From assembly GCA_016743235.1 (NCBI GenBank), contig VRZD01000012.1:103857-167856 (forward strand): a DNA stretch of 64,000 nucleotides, read 5' to 3'. The notes beneath the pieces were generated by a model. The model did no database searches. It saw only the letters and a program-made list of their open reading frames with translations, and had not been told where the DNA came from. Position numbers and translations under genes: made by a program. Below, piece after piece: positions 1 to 7,895 of this stretch; position 1 is the stretch's first letter; the number at the start of each line of letters is the position of its first letter. This stretch comes from Pantanalinema sp. GBBB05 (GTDB lineage: Bacteria > Cyanobacteriota > Cyanobacteriia > Leptolyngbyales > Leptolyngbyaceae).

Positions 1-1
1 T

Positions 2-196
2 AACACGGGTACTGCTAAACACACCTTTTGCCGCATTTGTGGAATGCATCCGTTCTATACGCCCCGATCGCATCCGGATGCAGTCGATGTCAATGTCCGT
101 TGTTTGGATGGGGATCAGTTATCTCGCTTCCAGGTGCAACCCTTTGATGGGCAAAACTGGGAGGAAAATGTGGATACCCTGAAACCAGCCAACTAA
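2..196 (+). CDS. GFA-family protein, C-terminal fragment (cut by window edge)
   Basis: The last 64 codons of a gene that begins before the window. The visible part reads TFCRICGMHPFYTPRSHPD followed by VNVRCLDGDQL. A CxxC pair followed by GMHPFYTPRS is typical of the C-terminal half of the GFA (Mss4-like) fold, which binds zinc through cysteines and is found in glutathione-dependent formaldehyde-activating enzymes and many uncharacterised relatives. The missing N-terminal part should hold the other zinc cysteines. The specific substrate cannot be assigned. It converges on psbA, with terminator-like DNA between them. Confidence 0.75.
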   Translation, partial: NTGTAKHTFCRICGMHPFYTPRSHPDAVDVNVRCLDGDQLSRFQVQPFDGQNWEENVDTLKPAN

Positions 197-204
197 CACC
201 CATG

Positions 205-229
205 AAAAAAGCGCCCTTTATAGAGCGCT
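205..229 (-). terminator. Rho-independent terminator of psbA
   Basis: On the minus strand the sequence reads AGCGCTC-TATAAA-GGGCGCT and then a T run. It forms a 7-bp stem with one G-T pair, 34 bases past the psbA stop codon. Confidence 0.75.
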
Positions 230-262
230 GATTGAATGAGGGAGTAAGAACAGTTCGCTGAG

Positions 263-1342
263 TTAGCTAATGGTAGGAGCGACTAGCGTGATCGGTTGAC
301 TGTCACCGGCAGCCAAATCCAGTGGGAAGTTGTGAGCATTACGCTCATGCATTACTTCAATTCCCAGGTTGGCACGGTTGAGAATATCAGCCCAGGTGTT
401 GATTGTATTACCCTGACTATCGAGAATAGAGCTATTGAAGTTCAATCCATTCAAGTTAAAAGACATTGTGCTAACACCAAGAGCCGCGAACCAGATGCCA
501 ATCACCGGCCAAGCTGCCAGGAAGAAATGCAACGATCGCGAGTTGTTAAAACTGGCGTATTGAAAAATCAACCGCCCAAAGTAGCCATGAGCCGCCACAA
601 TGTTATAGGTTTCCTCTTCCTGACCAAACTTGTAGCCCACGTTCGCCGATTCCAGTTCGGTGGTTTCCCGCACTAAGCTAGAAGTAACTAAAGAACCGTG
701 CATCGCGGAGAACAGCGCGCCACCAAAGACACCCGCTACCCCCAACATGTGGAAAGGATGCATCAGAATATTGTGCTCGGGTGAAAACACAATCATGAAG
801 TTAAACGTGCCGGAAATTCCCAGCATCATGCCATCCGAAAAGCTACCTTGCCCGATCGGATAGATCAGTAGCACCGCCGTAGCCGCAGCAGCAGGAGCCG
901 AAAATGCCACCGGAATCCAGGGGCGCATTCCCAACCGATAGCTGAGTTCCCATTGCCGCCCCATGTAGGCATAAACAGCAATCAAGAAGTGCAGCACAAT
1001 CATCTCGTAGGGACCACCGTTATATAGCCACTCATCTAGAGAAGCCGCTTCCCAAATCGGGTAGAAGTGTAGCCCCACCGCAGCTGAGGTGGGCACAACA
1101 GTGGCTGAAATAATGTTGTTACCGTAGAGCAGAGAACCGGAAACGGGTTCGCGGATCCCGTCAATGTCTACAGGTGGTGCGGCAATAAACGCTAGCACAA
1201 ATACAATCATCGCGACTAACGCCGTGGGGATCATTAATACCCCAAACCAGCCGACATACAGCCGATTTTCAGTACTGGTGACCCAATGACAAAATCGATC
1301 CCATAAACTGGCGCGATCGCGCCGTTGTAATGCAGTTGTCAT
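263..1342 (-). CDS. psbA: Photosystem II reaction-centre protein D1, D1' (low-oxygen) type
   Basis: D1 core subunit of photosystem II, 359 residues from the [14 protein letters not shown] start; an upstream in-frame ATG at 1390 would add 16 residues unlike any D1. TyrZ (Y161) and H190, D170, E189, H198, H272, H332, E333, H337, D342 and the A344 cleavage site are present, so the oxygen-evolving cluster can be built. Residues that define the D1' isoform are all here: A80, L158 and A286 (Gly, Phe and Thr in ordinary D1). P144 and M173 match Thermosynechococcus PsbA2. Q130 is the low-potential pheophytin form. Residues 187-188 are Ser-Pro instead of the usual Gln-Ala. Known family behaviour: D1' genes are induced under microaerobic conditions. 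Confidence 0.95.
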   Translation of the reverse strand: MTTALQRRDRASLWDRFCHWVTSTENRLYVGWFGVLMIPTALVAMIVFVLAFIAAPPVDIDGIREPVSGSLLYGNNIISATVVPTSAAVGLHFYPIWEAASLDEWLYNGGPYEMIVLHFLIAVYAYMGRQWELSYRLGMRPWIPVAFSAPAAAATAVLLIYPIGQGSFSDGMMLGISGTFNFMIVFSPEHNILMHPFHMLGVAGVFGGALFSAMHGSLVTSSLVRETTELESANVGYKFGQEEETYNIVAAHGYFGRLIFQYASFNNSRSLHFFLAAWPVIGIWFAALGVSTMSFNLNGLNFNSSILDSQGNTINTWADILNRANLGIEVMHERNAHNFPLDLAAGDSQPITLVAPTIS

Positions 1343-1398
1343 AATTCCAAGGGAGGTATGAATTGGTGGTAAACAATCGGATTTGCTCACCTCTATAT

Positions 1399-1428
1399 TT
1401 AATAACTAATTAGTTATAAAGTTGTCAA
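1399..1428 (-). promoter_or_regulatory. psbA promoter with a 16-bp palindrome in the spacer
   Basis: On the minus strand a perfect -35 TTGACA (1428-1423) is followed after 18 bases by TATTAA (1404-1399), about 57 bases before the psbA ATG. The perfect palindrome ATAACTAATTAGTTAT (1402-1417) fills most of the spacer and overlaps the -10, where a repressor or activator dimer could bind. A second inverted repeat, CATGT-N5-ACATG, lies at 1448-1462. Function is inferred. Confidence 0.6.
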
Positions 1429-1562
1429 GCTATCAATTTGGACTAGCCATGTACTAAACATGTCGCTAACCTTTTGTAGGGGTGATACTGATCACAGTCC
1501 TGCAGACGGGTCACCTTTCTGAGCACACCCTGCGCGTCATGCACTAACGATCGAGGTAGCCG

Positions 1563-2276
1563 ATGAATGCCGAAGAATTGCTAAAGCAATATACCGCTGG
1601 ACAGCGGGACTTCCACAGCATTAACCTGCGTGAGGTTGATCTGATTAACTTACAACTCCAACAGATCGAGCTCAGCCAAGCCGATCTGCGGCAAGCCCGT
1701 TTGGGTAGAACCAATTTCACTCAAGCCTCCTTTCAGGCAGCCGATTTGAGCGAAGCCCTGCTGTGGGGGACGGATTTGAGTGAAGCCGATTTATCCCACG
1801 CCATTCTCCGGGAGGCTGATTTAAGCGGTGCGAAGTTGCCGCAAGCCTGCCTAGCCTCCGCTAACCTGATCAAAGCCAGTTTATGTGGAGCTAATTTAGT
1901 CAGAGCCGATTTATCCAATGCTCTGTTAATTGAAGTTGATCTACAACCCGGAGCAGACTACCGCACTGATTTGGGACATGCCATATTACGGGGCGCCAAT
2001 TTAAGCTATGCCCATTTAGGTGGAGCATTGTTGCACCAAGCCAACTTGGATGGTGCTAAGCTCTGTCGCGCGTCGTTATCGAGACGAGCTCATCAGGGAG
2101 TCGCAGGAGTGGATCTGAGTGAAGCTAGCTTACGGGGCGCCGACCTCAGTTATGCCGATCTGACTGGAGCAATTCTGCGGGGAGCGGATCTGAGTGATGC
2201 TGACTTCACAGGCACTATTTTGACGGATGCGGATTTGCGCGGAGCTACCCTGCCTGATCGCAGCATTCATGCTTAG
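1563..2276 (+). CDS. Pentapeptide-repeat protein
   Basis: A 237-residue protein built almost wholly of A(D/N)Lxx repeats from about residue 25 to the end, which fold as a right-handed quadrilateral beta-helix. The first 17 residues carry LLKQYTAGQRDF, a capping sequence also seen in the pentapeptide protein at 18334. Around residues 125-135 the repeat register breaks (QPGADYRTDLGHA), and again near 178-190. A GAGG-like ribosome site precedes the ATG. No enzyme domain is seen and the role is unknown; such proteins are very common in cyanobacteria. Confidence 0.85.
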   Translation: MNAEELLKQYTAGQRDFHSINLREVDLINLQLQQIELSQADLRQARLGRTNFTQASFQAADLSEALLWGTDLSEADLSHAILREADLSGAKLPQACLASANLIKASLCGANLVRADLSNALLIEVDLQPGADYRTDLGHAILRGANLSYAHLGGALLHQANLDGAKLCRASLSRRAHQGVAGVDLSEASLRGADLSYADLTGAILRGADLSDADFTGTILTDADLRGATLPDRSIHA

Positions 2277-2280
2277 ATTG

Positions 2281-2320
2281 GGAAATGGTCATGAACTGAC
2301 GCCATGACCATAGCTTCCCT
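2281..2320 (+). terminator. Hairpin after the pentapeptide gene
   Basis: ATGGTCATG (2286-2294) and CATGACCAT (2304-2312) form a 9-bp stem, with an outer GGGAA/TTCCC pairing. It lies between two converging genes and overlaps the last bases of the thioredoxin reductase gene. There is no clear T run, so termination is inferred. Confidence 0.45.
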
Positions 2321-3686
2321 ACAAATTGGCTTCGATCTCTTGGCGATATTGGCTTTTTTGTTTCACACCTTTTAGCTCGCCAACCTTCTCTTTATGCTTG
2401 AAGAACTGGATGGTCGGAGTGCCAACAACTCCCGCCGCTTCCGCAATGTCGGGATCCTGTTCGATGTCAATTTCCACATAGTGAATTTTGCCGTCAAACT
2501 CATCCACAACCTTACTTAAAATCGGCTTCAACGTATGGCAAGGACCACATTGAGGCGAGGCATATTTCACCATGATCAGGCGATCGCTGTCGTGATAGAG
2601 CTTGCGTAACGCGTAGCTCCCTTCATGCCGAGTTTGATTCGCATCGAAGCCAGAGGCTTGCTCCGCCTCCGTTTTTTTAGTAGCAGGAGTGGCAGCATGG
2701 GTTTCGGCTTCTATTGTCTGATGAAACTCCTGAATCAAGTGATTGCTGGAGAGCCAACGTTCTGCCAGCATCGCCGCCATACACCCCGTACCCGCTGCGG
2801 TGATTGCCTGCCGATACTCATGATCCTGTACATCGCCTGCCGCAAAGACACCTTCGATACTGGTATTTACGCCTTCTTTCGTCACGATGTAACCGACATC
2901 ATCCAGTGCCAATTGACCTTGGAATAACGATGTGTTGGGCGTATGCCCGATCGCATAGAACAATCCTTTAACGGGTAAATCAATGGTTTCCCCAGTTTGC
3001 TGATTCTGCAACTTAACGCCCTGCATGTGCTGGTCATCGCCGTAGACATCTAAGACGGCTGTATTCCAGTGAATCGTGATCTTAGGATTCTTCAGTACCC
3101 GATCCTGCATCGCTTTACTGGCCCGCATTTTGTCACTTCGCACCAGCAAGTGCACATGAGAACCATACTTCGTTAAATAAATTGCCTCTTCTGCTGCCGA
3201 ATCCCCTCCACCAATGACGGCTAATTCTGCCGATCGAAAAATTGGGGTTGCCCCATCACAAATTGCACAAGCCGAAATACCTCGGCTCCAAAACTGATGC
3301 TCACAGGGTAAGCCCAACCGTTTTGCAGTTGCCCCCGTTGCAATAATCACACTATGTGCCCGGACTTCTCGCTCACCCGAACGAATCAGAAACGGACGCT
3401 GGTTAAAATCAACGAACTCAACATCTTCTGTCACCAACTCAGCGCCCCAGCGGATAGCCTGCGCCTTCATCCGATCCATCAATTGCGGTCCTGTAATGCC
3501 TTCAGGGAAACCCGGAAAGTTTTCCACTTCGGTGGTTGTCATGAGTTGCCCACCTGGTAAACCTCCAGCCTGGAATCCCTCAAACACAAAGGGCTTGAGA
3601 TTTGCCCGAGCCGCATAGATGGCTGCTGTGTACCCTGCCGGACCAGAACCAATAATGACTAAATTTTCAATGGTAGAGGATGTCAT
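2319..3686 (-). CDS. trxB: NADPH thioredoxin reductase fused to thioredoxin (NTRC)
   Basis: 455 residues. Residues 1-320 are a low-molecular-weight thioredoxin reductase: FAD motif GSGPAG (13-18), redox CAIC (140-143), NADPH motif GGGDSA (159-164) and the second FAD motif VFAAGD. After a variable linker rich in Ala, Thr and Glu comes a full thioredoxin domain with CGPC at 380-383. This fusion is the NTRC of cyanobacteria and chloroplasts, which passes NADPH electrons to 2-Cys peroxiredoxins and other targets. The ATG at 3686 is chosen because a longer reading frame (to 3770) would run back into the pilA terminator hairpin. Confidence 0.92.
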   Translation of the reverse strand: MTSSTIENLVIIGSGPAGYTAAIYAARANLKPFVFEGFQAGGLPGGQLMTTTEVENFPGFPEGITGPQLMDRMKAQAIRWGAELVTEDVEFVDFNQRPFLIRSGEREVRAHSVIIATGATAKRLGLPCEHQFWSRGISACAICDGATPIFRSAELAVIGGGDSAAEEAIYLTKYGSHVHLLVRSDKMRASKAMQDRVLKNPKITIHWNTAVLDVYGDDQHMQGVKLQNQQTGETIDLPVKGLFYAIGHTPNTSLFQGQLALDDVGYIVTKEGVNTSIEGVFAAGDVQDHEYRQAITAAGTGCMAAMLAERWLSSNHLIQEFHQTIEAETHAATPATKKTEAEQASGFDANQTRHEGSYALRKLYHDSDRLIMVKYASPQCGPCHTLKPILSKVVDEFDGKIHYVEIDIEQDPDIAEAAGVVGTPTIQFFKHKEKVGELKGVKQKSQYRQEIEANL

Positions 3687-3740
3687 TATTTCAACAAACT
3701 CATAACGACTACGCTTAGTATAACGTAATCGTTCCCAAAA

Positions 3741-3773
3741 ATTAAAGAGTGGGCAAACTCTTTTGCCCACTCT
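3741..3773 (-). terminator. Terminator downstream of pilA
   Basis: A perfect 12-bp stem (3746-3757 with 3762-3773) with a CTCT loop is followed on the minus strand by TTAATTTTT. It separates pilA from the thioredoxin reductase gene. Confidence 0.75.
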
Positions 3774-3839
3774 AAATAATTAGGGTCTAAAAATTAGGGT
3801 CTAGACCATCACTGTCGTCCTTAGACGACCAGTGGATCA

Positions 3840-4385
3840 TTAGTTGTTGAGGGTTTCAAAGTTAGCTCCGCAGGTTGGGCCAACGCTGGTATTACTAGCA
3901 GAGAAGGCAACACCACCTGGAGTACCAGCTGTTGGGCGGGTAGACTGACACAGTTGAGCCAAGGTGGTGGCTTCGTTACCTGTTGCACCTGTCAGACCAA
4001 TTTGTACCCCACCTGTGTGTGCCCGTAGAGTCGCTGCATTCTTCGGATAGGAGAGGTTGACCACAGCAGTTGTGGTGTTACCAGTGATGGTGTAGGTATA
4101 GTTGGTGCTATCCGTCTTAATCCCTAAACCTAGCAGCGAGATATCCGAGGCAAAGGTGTTTTTCTCTAAGAAGTAAGCTTGCTGCGTCCGGTTCATGGAA
4201 CCTACATACTGCTTCGATTCTGATTCCTTCGCTTTGTTAGCTTGGTTTAGGAAGGATGGCAGAGCGATCGCAGCCAGAATCCCAATGATGATGATCACAA
4301 CCAATAGTTCAATCAGGGTGAAGCCTTCGTCTTGCTTCTTCTGGGCGAGGTGTTGCAGGAACTTGGCTTGAAATTCAGACTTCAT
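3840..4385 (-). CDS. pilA: Type IV major-pilin-like protein
   Basis: 181-residue prepilin. The leader of 21 residues ends in Gly, followed by FTLIELLVVIIIIGILAAIA. The prepilin peptidase should cut after G21, and Glu+5 (E26) is present. The hydrophobic N-terminal helix is followed by a Thr/Asn-rich globular domain with a C-terminal cysteine pair (AQLCQS and GPTCGA) likely forming the D-region disulphide. Pilins of this cyanobacterial class form pili for twitching, DNA uptake and flocculation. AAGGAG lies just before the ATG. No other pilus genes are adjacent, but pilin-like and PilP-like proteins occur at 61903 and 55069. Confidence 0.9.
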   Translation of the reverse strand: MKSEFQAKFLQHLAQKKQDEGFTLIELLVVIIIIGILAAIALPSFLNQANKAKESESKQYVGSMNRTQQAYFLEKNTFASDISLLGLGIKTDSTNYTYTITGNTTTAVVNLSYPKNAATLRAHTGGVQIGLTGATGNEATTLAQLCQSTRPTAGTPGGVAFSASNTSVGPTCGANFETLNN

Positions 4386-4523
4386 GAGAGGTTTCTCCTT
4401 GATTAGGCGTGGGGTATTTGGTTCTAACTCCTGGATGTAACTTACCCCTCTGTTTCAGCTTTCATATCACCCCTGACAAAAAAACTTTTCCAGATTGACC
4501 AAAAATTGTGTTCATGGGGCTGA

Positions 4524-4544
4524 AAGCCTGACTAAATCAGGCTT
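4524..4544 (-). terminator. Hairpin downstream of aroF
   Basis: AAGCCTGA-TTTAG-TCAGGCTT on the minus strand, enclosed by an outer GGGCTGAA/TTCAGCCC stem (4517-4567). It lies about 110 bases past the aroF stop. There is no long T run, so it is a likely but not certain terminator. Confidence 0.5.
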
Positions 4545-4651
4545 GTAAGCGATCGTAGATTCAGCCCATTTACTATGCAATTTGTAATAAGTAAGGAGAG
4601 AGGGGCAGGAAGAGACGATAGCCACTGTTTTCCTAATCTCCCCTACCTTAC

Positions 4652-5503
4652 TTAGCTACACATCGCCAATGCTTTGGAATTCAGAATTTGGCGATCGACC
4701 GCAGCGGCAATTGGCTCCAAGCTACGAACTAAATCTGCCATATCAGATAAAGATAGAGCCTGACGAGCATCAGAGACGGAGAGATCAGGGTTAGGATGGC
4801 ATTCAATGATTAAGCCATCTGCTCCACAAGCGATCGCCGCTCTAGCCAGATCAGCCACCAGTTCCCGTTTACCCGTTGCATGGCTAGGATCAACTATGAC
4901 GGGCAGGTGGGTTAACTGTCGCAACGCAACTACCGCCCCTAGGTCCAGCACATTCCGAGTATAGGGATCGAAACTTCGAATTCCACGTTCGCACAACACC
5001 ACATTAGGGTTGCCGTGGCTCAGGATGTATTCGGCGGCCATAACAAATTCTTCTAAAGTGGCAGCAAGCCCTCGTTTCAATAAGATCGGTTTGTTAATGC
5101 GACCTAATGCCTTCAGTAATTCAAAATTCTGCATATTGCGGCTACCAATTTGCAGCATATCGGCATAGCTCGCAACCGGTTCAATTTGCTCGATCGCCAT
5201 CACTTCAGTCACTACGGGTAGCCCAAACTGTTCCCGCACAGAGGCTAAAATCCGTAAGCCTTCGATCCCGGCTCCCTGAAATGCATAAGGCGAGGTGCGA
5301 GGCTTATACACCCCCCCACGCAGGGCAGAAACAGAAACGGTCGAGAGGGATCGGGCAACTTGCTCCATTTGATCCAAACTCTCGACCGTACAGGGTCCAC
5401 CAATGACAACAATGGCTTTGCCACCGATCGTCACCTGGGAGGATACCTGAATCGACGATCGGTGCTGCGGATGGGATTTAAGGGTTAATTTGGCATCCAA
5501 CAT
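4652..5503 (-). CDS. aroF: 3-deoxy-7-phosphoheptulonate (DAHP) synthase
   Basis: First enzyme of the shikimate pathway, joining phosphoenolpyruvate and erythrose 4-phosphate. 283 residues, the short type I-beta form without an added chorismate mutase or ACT domain. Family motifs visible: GGPCTVES, RGGVYKPRTSPYAFQG, QIGSRNMQNF, LLKRG, CERGIRSFD, PVIVDPSHATGKR and GLIIECHPNP. The ATG at 5503 is chosen because CAGGAG sits 8 bases before it; an ATG at 5548 would have no ribosome site and would add a hydrophobic stretch unlike the family. The gene lies directly behind two tandem attenuators (5549-5828), which predicts control by charged aromatic tRNAs. Confidence 0.92.
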   Translation of the reverse strand: MLDAKLTLKSHPQHRSSIQVSSQVTIGGKAIVVIGGPCTVESLDQMEQVARSLSTVSVSALRGGVYKPRTSPYAFQGAGIEGLRILASVREQFGLPVVTEVMAIEQIEPVASYADMLQIGSRNMQNFELLKALGRINKPILLKRGLAATLEEFVMAAEYILSHGNPNVVLCERGIRSFDPYTRNVLDLGAVVALRQLTHLPVIVDPSHATGKRELVADLARAAIACGADGLIIECHPNPDLSVSDARQALSLSDMADLVRSLEPIAAAVDRQILNSKALAMCS

Positions 5504-5548
5504 TTGTGTAACTCCTGAAATTAATACAGTGCAATAGAAGAGGATCAA

Positions 5549-5581
5549 TGAAAAAGCCCAGAACGGTTAAGTTCCGGGCTT
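5549..5581 (-). promoter_or_regulatory. aroF attenuator terminator T2
   Basis: The minus strand reads AAGCCCGGAAC, a six-base loop, GTTCTGGGCTT, then TTT: an 11-bp stem with one mismatch and a T run, ending about 45 bases before the aroF ATG. Its 5' arm (CCCGGAAC, 5578-5571) is also fully complementary to GTTCCGGG (5614-5607), the last codons of leader peptide 2. That gives the mutually exclusive antiterminator expected of ribosome-mediated attenuation. Confidence 0.8.
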
Positions 5582-5603
5582 GACAAATCACAACGTGATA
5601 GAC

Positions 5604-5666
5604 TTACCCGGAACATGCCCTGGTCCAAAAATAAAAGCTGTAAAACCAACTGCAAACGGTGATCAT
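5604..5666 (-). CDS. Aromatic leader peptide 2 (20 residues) of aroF
   Basis: Short reading frame ATG...TAA coding MITVCSWFYSFYFWTRACSG. Seven of 20 residues are aromatic, clustered at positions 7-14. The stop codon lies 22 bases before the 5' arm of terminator T2. With scarce charged Trp, Tyr or Phe tRNA, a ribosome stalled in the cluster would leave GTTCCGGG free to pair with the terminator arm and allow read-through. With ample supply the ribosome reaches the stop, covers that segment and the terminator forms. No clear Shine-Dalgarno is seen. It shares the DNA core CTTTTATTTTTGG with leader 1. Confidence 0.8.
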   Translation of the reverse strand: MITVCSWFYSFYFWTRACSG

Positions 5667-5704
5667 GGTTAGCGGCTACGGATAACTGACTCAGCTTGGA
5701 AATG

Positions 5705-5742
5705 GGTAAAAACTAAAAAGCCGCAGACTCGATGCTGCGGCT
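5705..5742 (-). promoter_or_regulatory. aroF attenuator terminator T1
   Basis: The minus strand reads AGCCGCAG-CATCGAGT-CTGCGGCT, then TTTTAGTTTTT: a perfect 8-bp GC-rich stem with a T run. It lies between leader peptides 1 and 2. TCACCTGG in the end of leader 1 (5784-5777) is complementary to CCAGGTGA (5749-5742) immediately before the terminator. This alternative stem touches the terminator by only one base, so the switching geometry is less clear than for T2. Confidence 0.75.
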
Positions 5743-5771
5743 CACCTGGGGAATGTCATGCAGAGTTGCAT

Positions 5772-5828
5772 TCACTCCAGGTGAACCGTGATAAACCAAA
5801 AATAAAAGTAGTTGGGGCGATACAACAT
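5772..5828 (-). CDS. Aromatic leader peptide 1 (18 residues) of aroF
   Basis: Short reading frame ATG...TGA coding MLYRPNYFYFWFITVHLE. Seven of 18 residues are aromatic, with six in a row (YFYFWF, positions 7-12). The stop lies 29 bases before the 5' arm of terminator T1. A second leader and terminator follow downstream before aroF. The repeated CTTTTATTTTTGG core and the shared ITV and FYFW segments suggest the two leader units arose by tandem duplication. Confidence 0.8.
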   Translation of the reverse strand: MLYRPNYFYFWFITVHLE

Positions 5829-6191
5829 GTTTTGCAACCCGTGAGGTCTAGGATTCAGTTAGTTAGAAGCTAACAGAGAACATTTAGTTTCGTCAACTCT
5901 CCCTGTGGGTGAATCAGGAACATCTATGCTGACTGGCGATAGCTTAGAGTATTGCTAACTCTAATTGAACCAGGGTATAAGTGGCTTCAGAAGCTCCCGA
6001 TCGGTCGGGTGAGTACAGCGGTTAGGACTGATGACGGTGACTCACCTCACGATTGTATGAATGTTGCCGATTACAAGGACGTTAGCCTCCGATAGCAACT
6101 CTGCCAGTCCCTGAGGGTGTGGCGCTACATGATGAGGTGAGTATGGCGAACTAAGGGCGGCTAGACAAGCATCAATGAGTGACGCAAGTGT
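5829..6191. other. Gene-free region between purB and the aroF leader, with inverted repeats
   Basis: No protein gene is seen. On the minus strand TTGACG (5901-5896) could be a -35 element for the aroF leader transcript, but the -10 is weak. ACTCACCTCA (6040-6049) is the exact reverse complement of TGAGGTGAGT (6133-6142), with an inner GTTGC/GCAAC pairing, so a folded RNA of about 100 bases is possible on either strand. Smaller hairpins: TAGAGT/ACTCTA (5945-5963) and CCCGA/TCGGG (5996-6009). No known RNA family was recognised. Confidence 0.35.
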
Positions 6192-7487
6192 TCAGATTCC
6201 CAGACGTTGATAGACCTGATCGAGATTACGGAGGTGATGTTGGGGATCGAAGCAAGCTGCGATCTCGTCTGGAGACAGCTTTTCCGTGACCCTCGGATCG
6301 TTGCTAATCAAAGCCCGGAAGTTGCCATCGGCAGTATTCCATGCCTGGTGGGCATTAGATTGCACGATCGCATAGGCTTCTTCGCGCTTCAATCCCGCAT
6401 CAACCAGTGCCAGGAGAACTTGCTGACTAAACACCACCCCCCCGTAGACATTCATATTGCGAGTCATGTTTTCGGGGTAGACCAGCAGGTGCTTCACCAG
6501 CTCAGTAGTTTCGACCAACATGAAGTGGGTCAAAATGCAGGCATCCGGTAGGGCAATTCGTTCCACCGAACTGTGGGAAATATCCCGTTCGTGCCATAAA
6601 GCAACATTTTCTAGGGCAGCGACGGCATAGCCACGAACCATCCGAGCCATTCCAGTTAACCGCTCCGATCGAATCGGGTTGCGTTTATGGGGCATGGCAG
6701 AAGATCCCTTTTGCCCTTTAGAGAAGAACTCTTCCACTTCCAGAACATCGGTGCGCTGGAGGTTGCGAATTTCAACAGCAAAGCGTTCGATCGAGGCGGT
6801 TAGCAGAGCCAACTGGTTCATGAAATGGGCATGACGATCGCGGGATATGACCTGCGTGGAGGCACAATCGGGTTGCAGTCCTAATTTCTCACATGCGATG
6901 GCTTCGATCTGTGGATCAACGTTGGCATAAGTTCCGACTGCCCCGGAGATTTTACCCACTGCAATATCTTGATGCAATTGACACAGGCGATCGCGGTGGC
7001 GCATCATTTCTGCCAACCATCCGGCTAGTTTGAAGCCAAAAGTAATCGGTTCTGCATGGATCCCGTGTGAGCGACCGATCATAACTGTCGTGCGGTGCTG
7101 TTGGGCTTGATAGCGAATTGCCTGAATCAGCGCTTCTACCTGAGTCATAATCACATCCAGGCTCGCCACCATTTGCAGCGCCAGAGCCGTGTCAAGCATG
7201 TCAGAACTAGTCATGCCAAGGTGGATGTAGCGTCCAGCATCCCCAACATACTCATTCACGTTGGTCAAAAACGCGATCACATCGTGCTTGACCTCTTTTT
7301 CAATTTCCAGCACTCGCTGCGGGTCAAACTTTGCCTTGGCTTTAATTTCTGTCACCGCTTCTGCTGGAATTCTGCCTAGCTCTGCCTGTGCTTCGCAAAC
7401 AGCAATCTCGACTTGTAGCCAGGTTTTCAGCTTATAGACATCTGTCCATAGTTCGCCCATCTCGGGCAGGGTATAACGCTCTATCAA
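6192..7487 (-). CDS. purB: Adenylosuccinate lyase
   Basis: Splits SAICAR to AICAR and adenylosuccinate to AMP in purine synthesis. 431 residues, the normal length. Fumarase/aspartase superfamily signature GSSAMPHKRNP is present with the catalytic Ser loop. Also visible: the N-terminal MIERYTLPEMGELW start, TSSDMLDTALALQ and GRSHGIHAEPITFGFK. Homotetrameric cytosolic enzyme. Its stop is followed by a long gene-free stretch before the aroF leader, so the two genes are probably separate units. Confidence 0.95.
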   Translation of the reverse strand: MIERYTLPEMGELWTDVYKLKTWLQVEIAVCEAQAELGRIPAEAVTEIKAKAKFDPQRVLEIEKEVKHDVIAFLTNVNEYVGDAGRYIHLGMTSSDMLDTALALQMVASLDVIMTQVEALIQAIRYQAQQHRTTVMIGRSHGIHAEPITFGFKLAGWLAEMMRHRDRLCQLHQDIAVGKISGAVGTYANVDPQIEAIACEKLGLQPDCASTQVISRDRHAHFMNQLALLTASIERFAVEIRNLQRTDVLEVEEFFSKGQKGSSAMPHKRNPIRSERLTGMARMVRGYAVAALENVALWHERDISHSSVERIALPDACILTHFMLVETTELVKHLLVYPENMTRNMNVYGGVVFSQQVLLALVDAGLKREEAYAIVQSNAHQAWNTADGNFRALISNDPRVTEKLSPDEIAACFDPQHHLRNLDQVYQRLGI

Positions 7488-7663
7488 GGGATCGTCGCGC
7501 AGAATACAACCTTCGTATTTTACCGAAGATCTGGAGCAGGGTTTAGTCTGCTTCGACGATCGTGATCATGAATTTCAATATTGCCACTAGCCACGAGAAA
7601 GTCGGCATATCCGTGAGTGGGGGTAGCTCTTCCCCATAGCTAGCGGCAACTTATCTCAGGTCG

Positions 7664-7798
7664 TTAACCAAAGGTTCGACGTACGTGATCGATGATTTGA
7701 CGTTTACGTTGATCCGAGTTGGTAACGGTTGGGCGTTTCATAAAATCGCCAGTACTGCGAGCCAGGTGCTCCATAATCCGTTTTTTGCGATCGTCCAT
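7664..7798 (-). CDS. Small basic protein, 44 residues, unknown function
   Basis: Reads MDDRKKRIMEHLARSTGDF then MKRPTVTNSDQRKRQIIDHV and RRTFG, ending in TAA. It is rich in Arg and Lys, predicted mostly helical, with no Cys and no membrane segment. It fills the space between the ABM-like gene and purB on the same strand. Codon use looks like the neighbouring genes. It has the look of a conserved cyanobacterial small protein, but I do not recognise a family. Confidence 0.6.
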   Translation of the reverse strand: MDDRKKRIMEHLARSTGDFMKRPTVTNSDQRKRQIIDHVRRTFG

Positions 7799-7895
7799 AG
7801 GTTGAGAGAGTAAAAGGATTCGATCTTGATTTTACAAATCTTCACGAATTTCGTCCTCTCTCAGCCGAGCGAGCTTTCGGGACCTAGGCTAGTAT

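Noticed and set aside
263..1342. Super-rogue D1 (chlorophyll f synthase) or other rogue D1
   Set aside because: D170, E189, H332, E333, H337, D342 and the A344 end are all present.
1343..1390. 16-residue extension of psbA from an upstream ATG
   Set aside because: All known D1 proteins start with MTT; the extension has no counterpart and lies in the leader.
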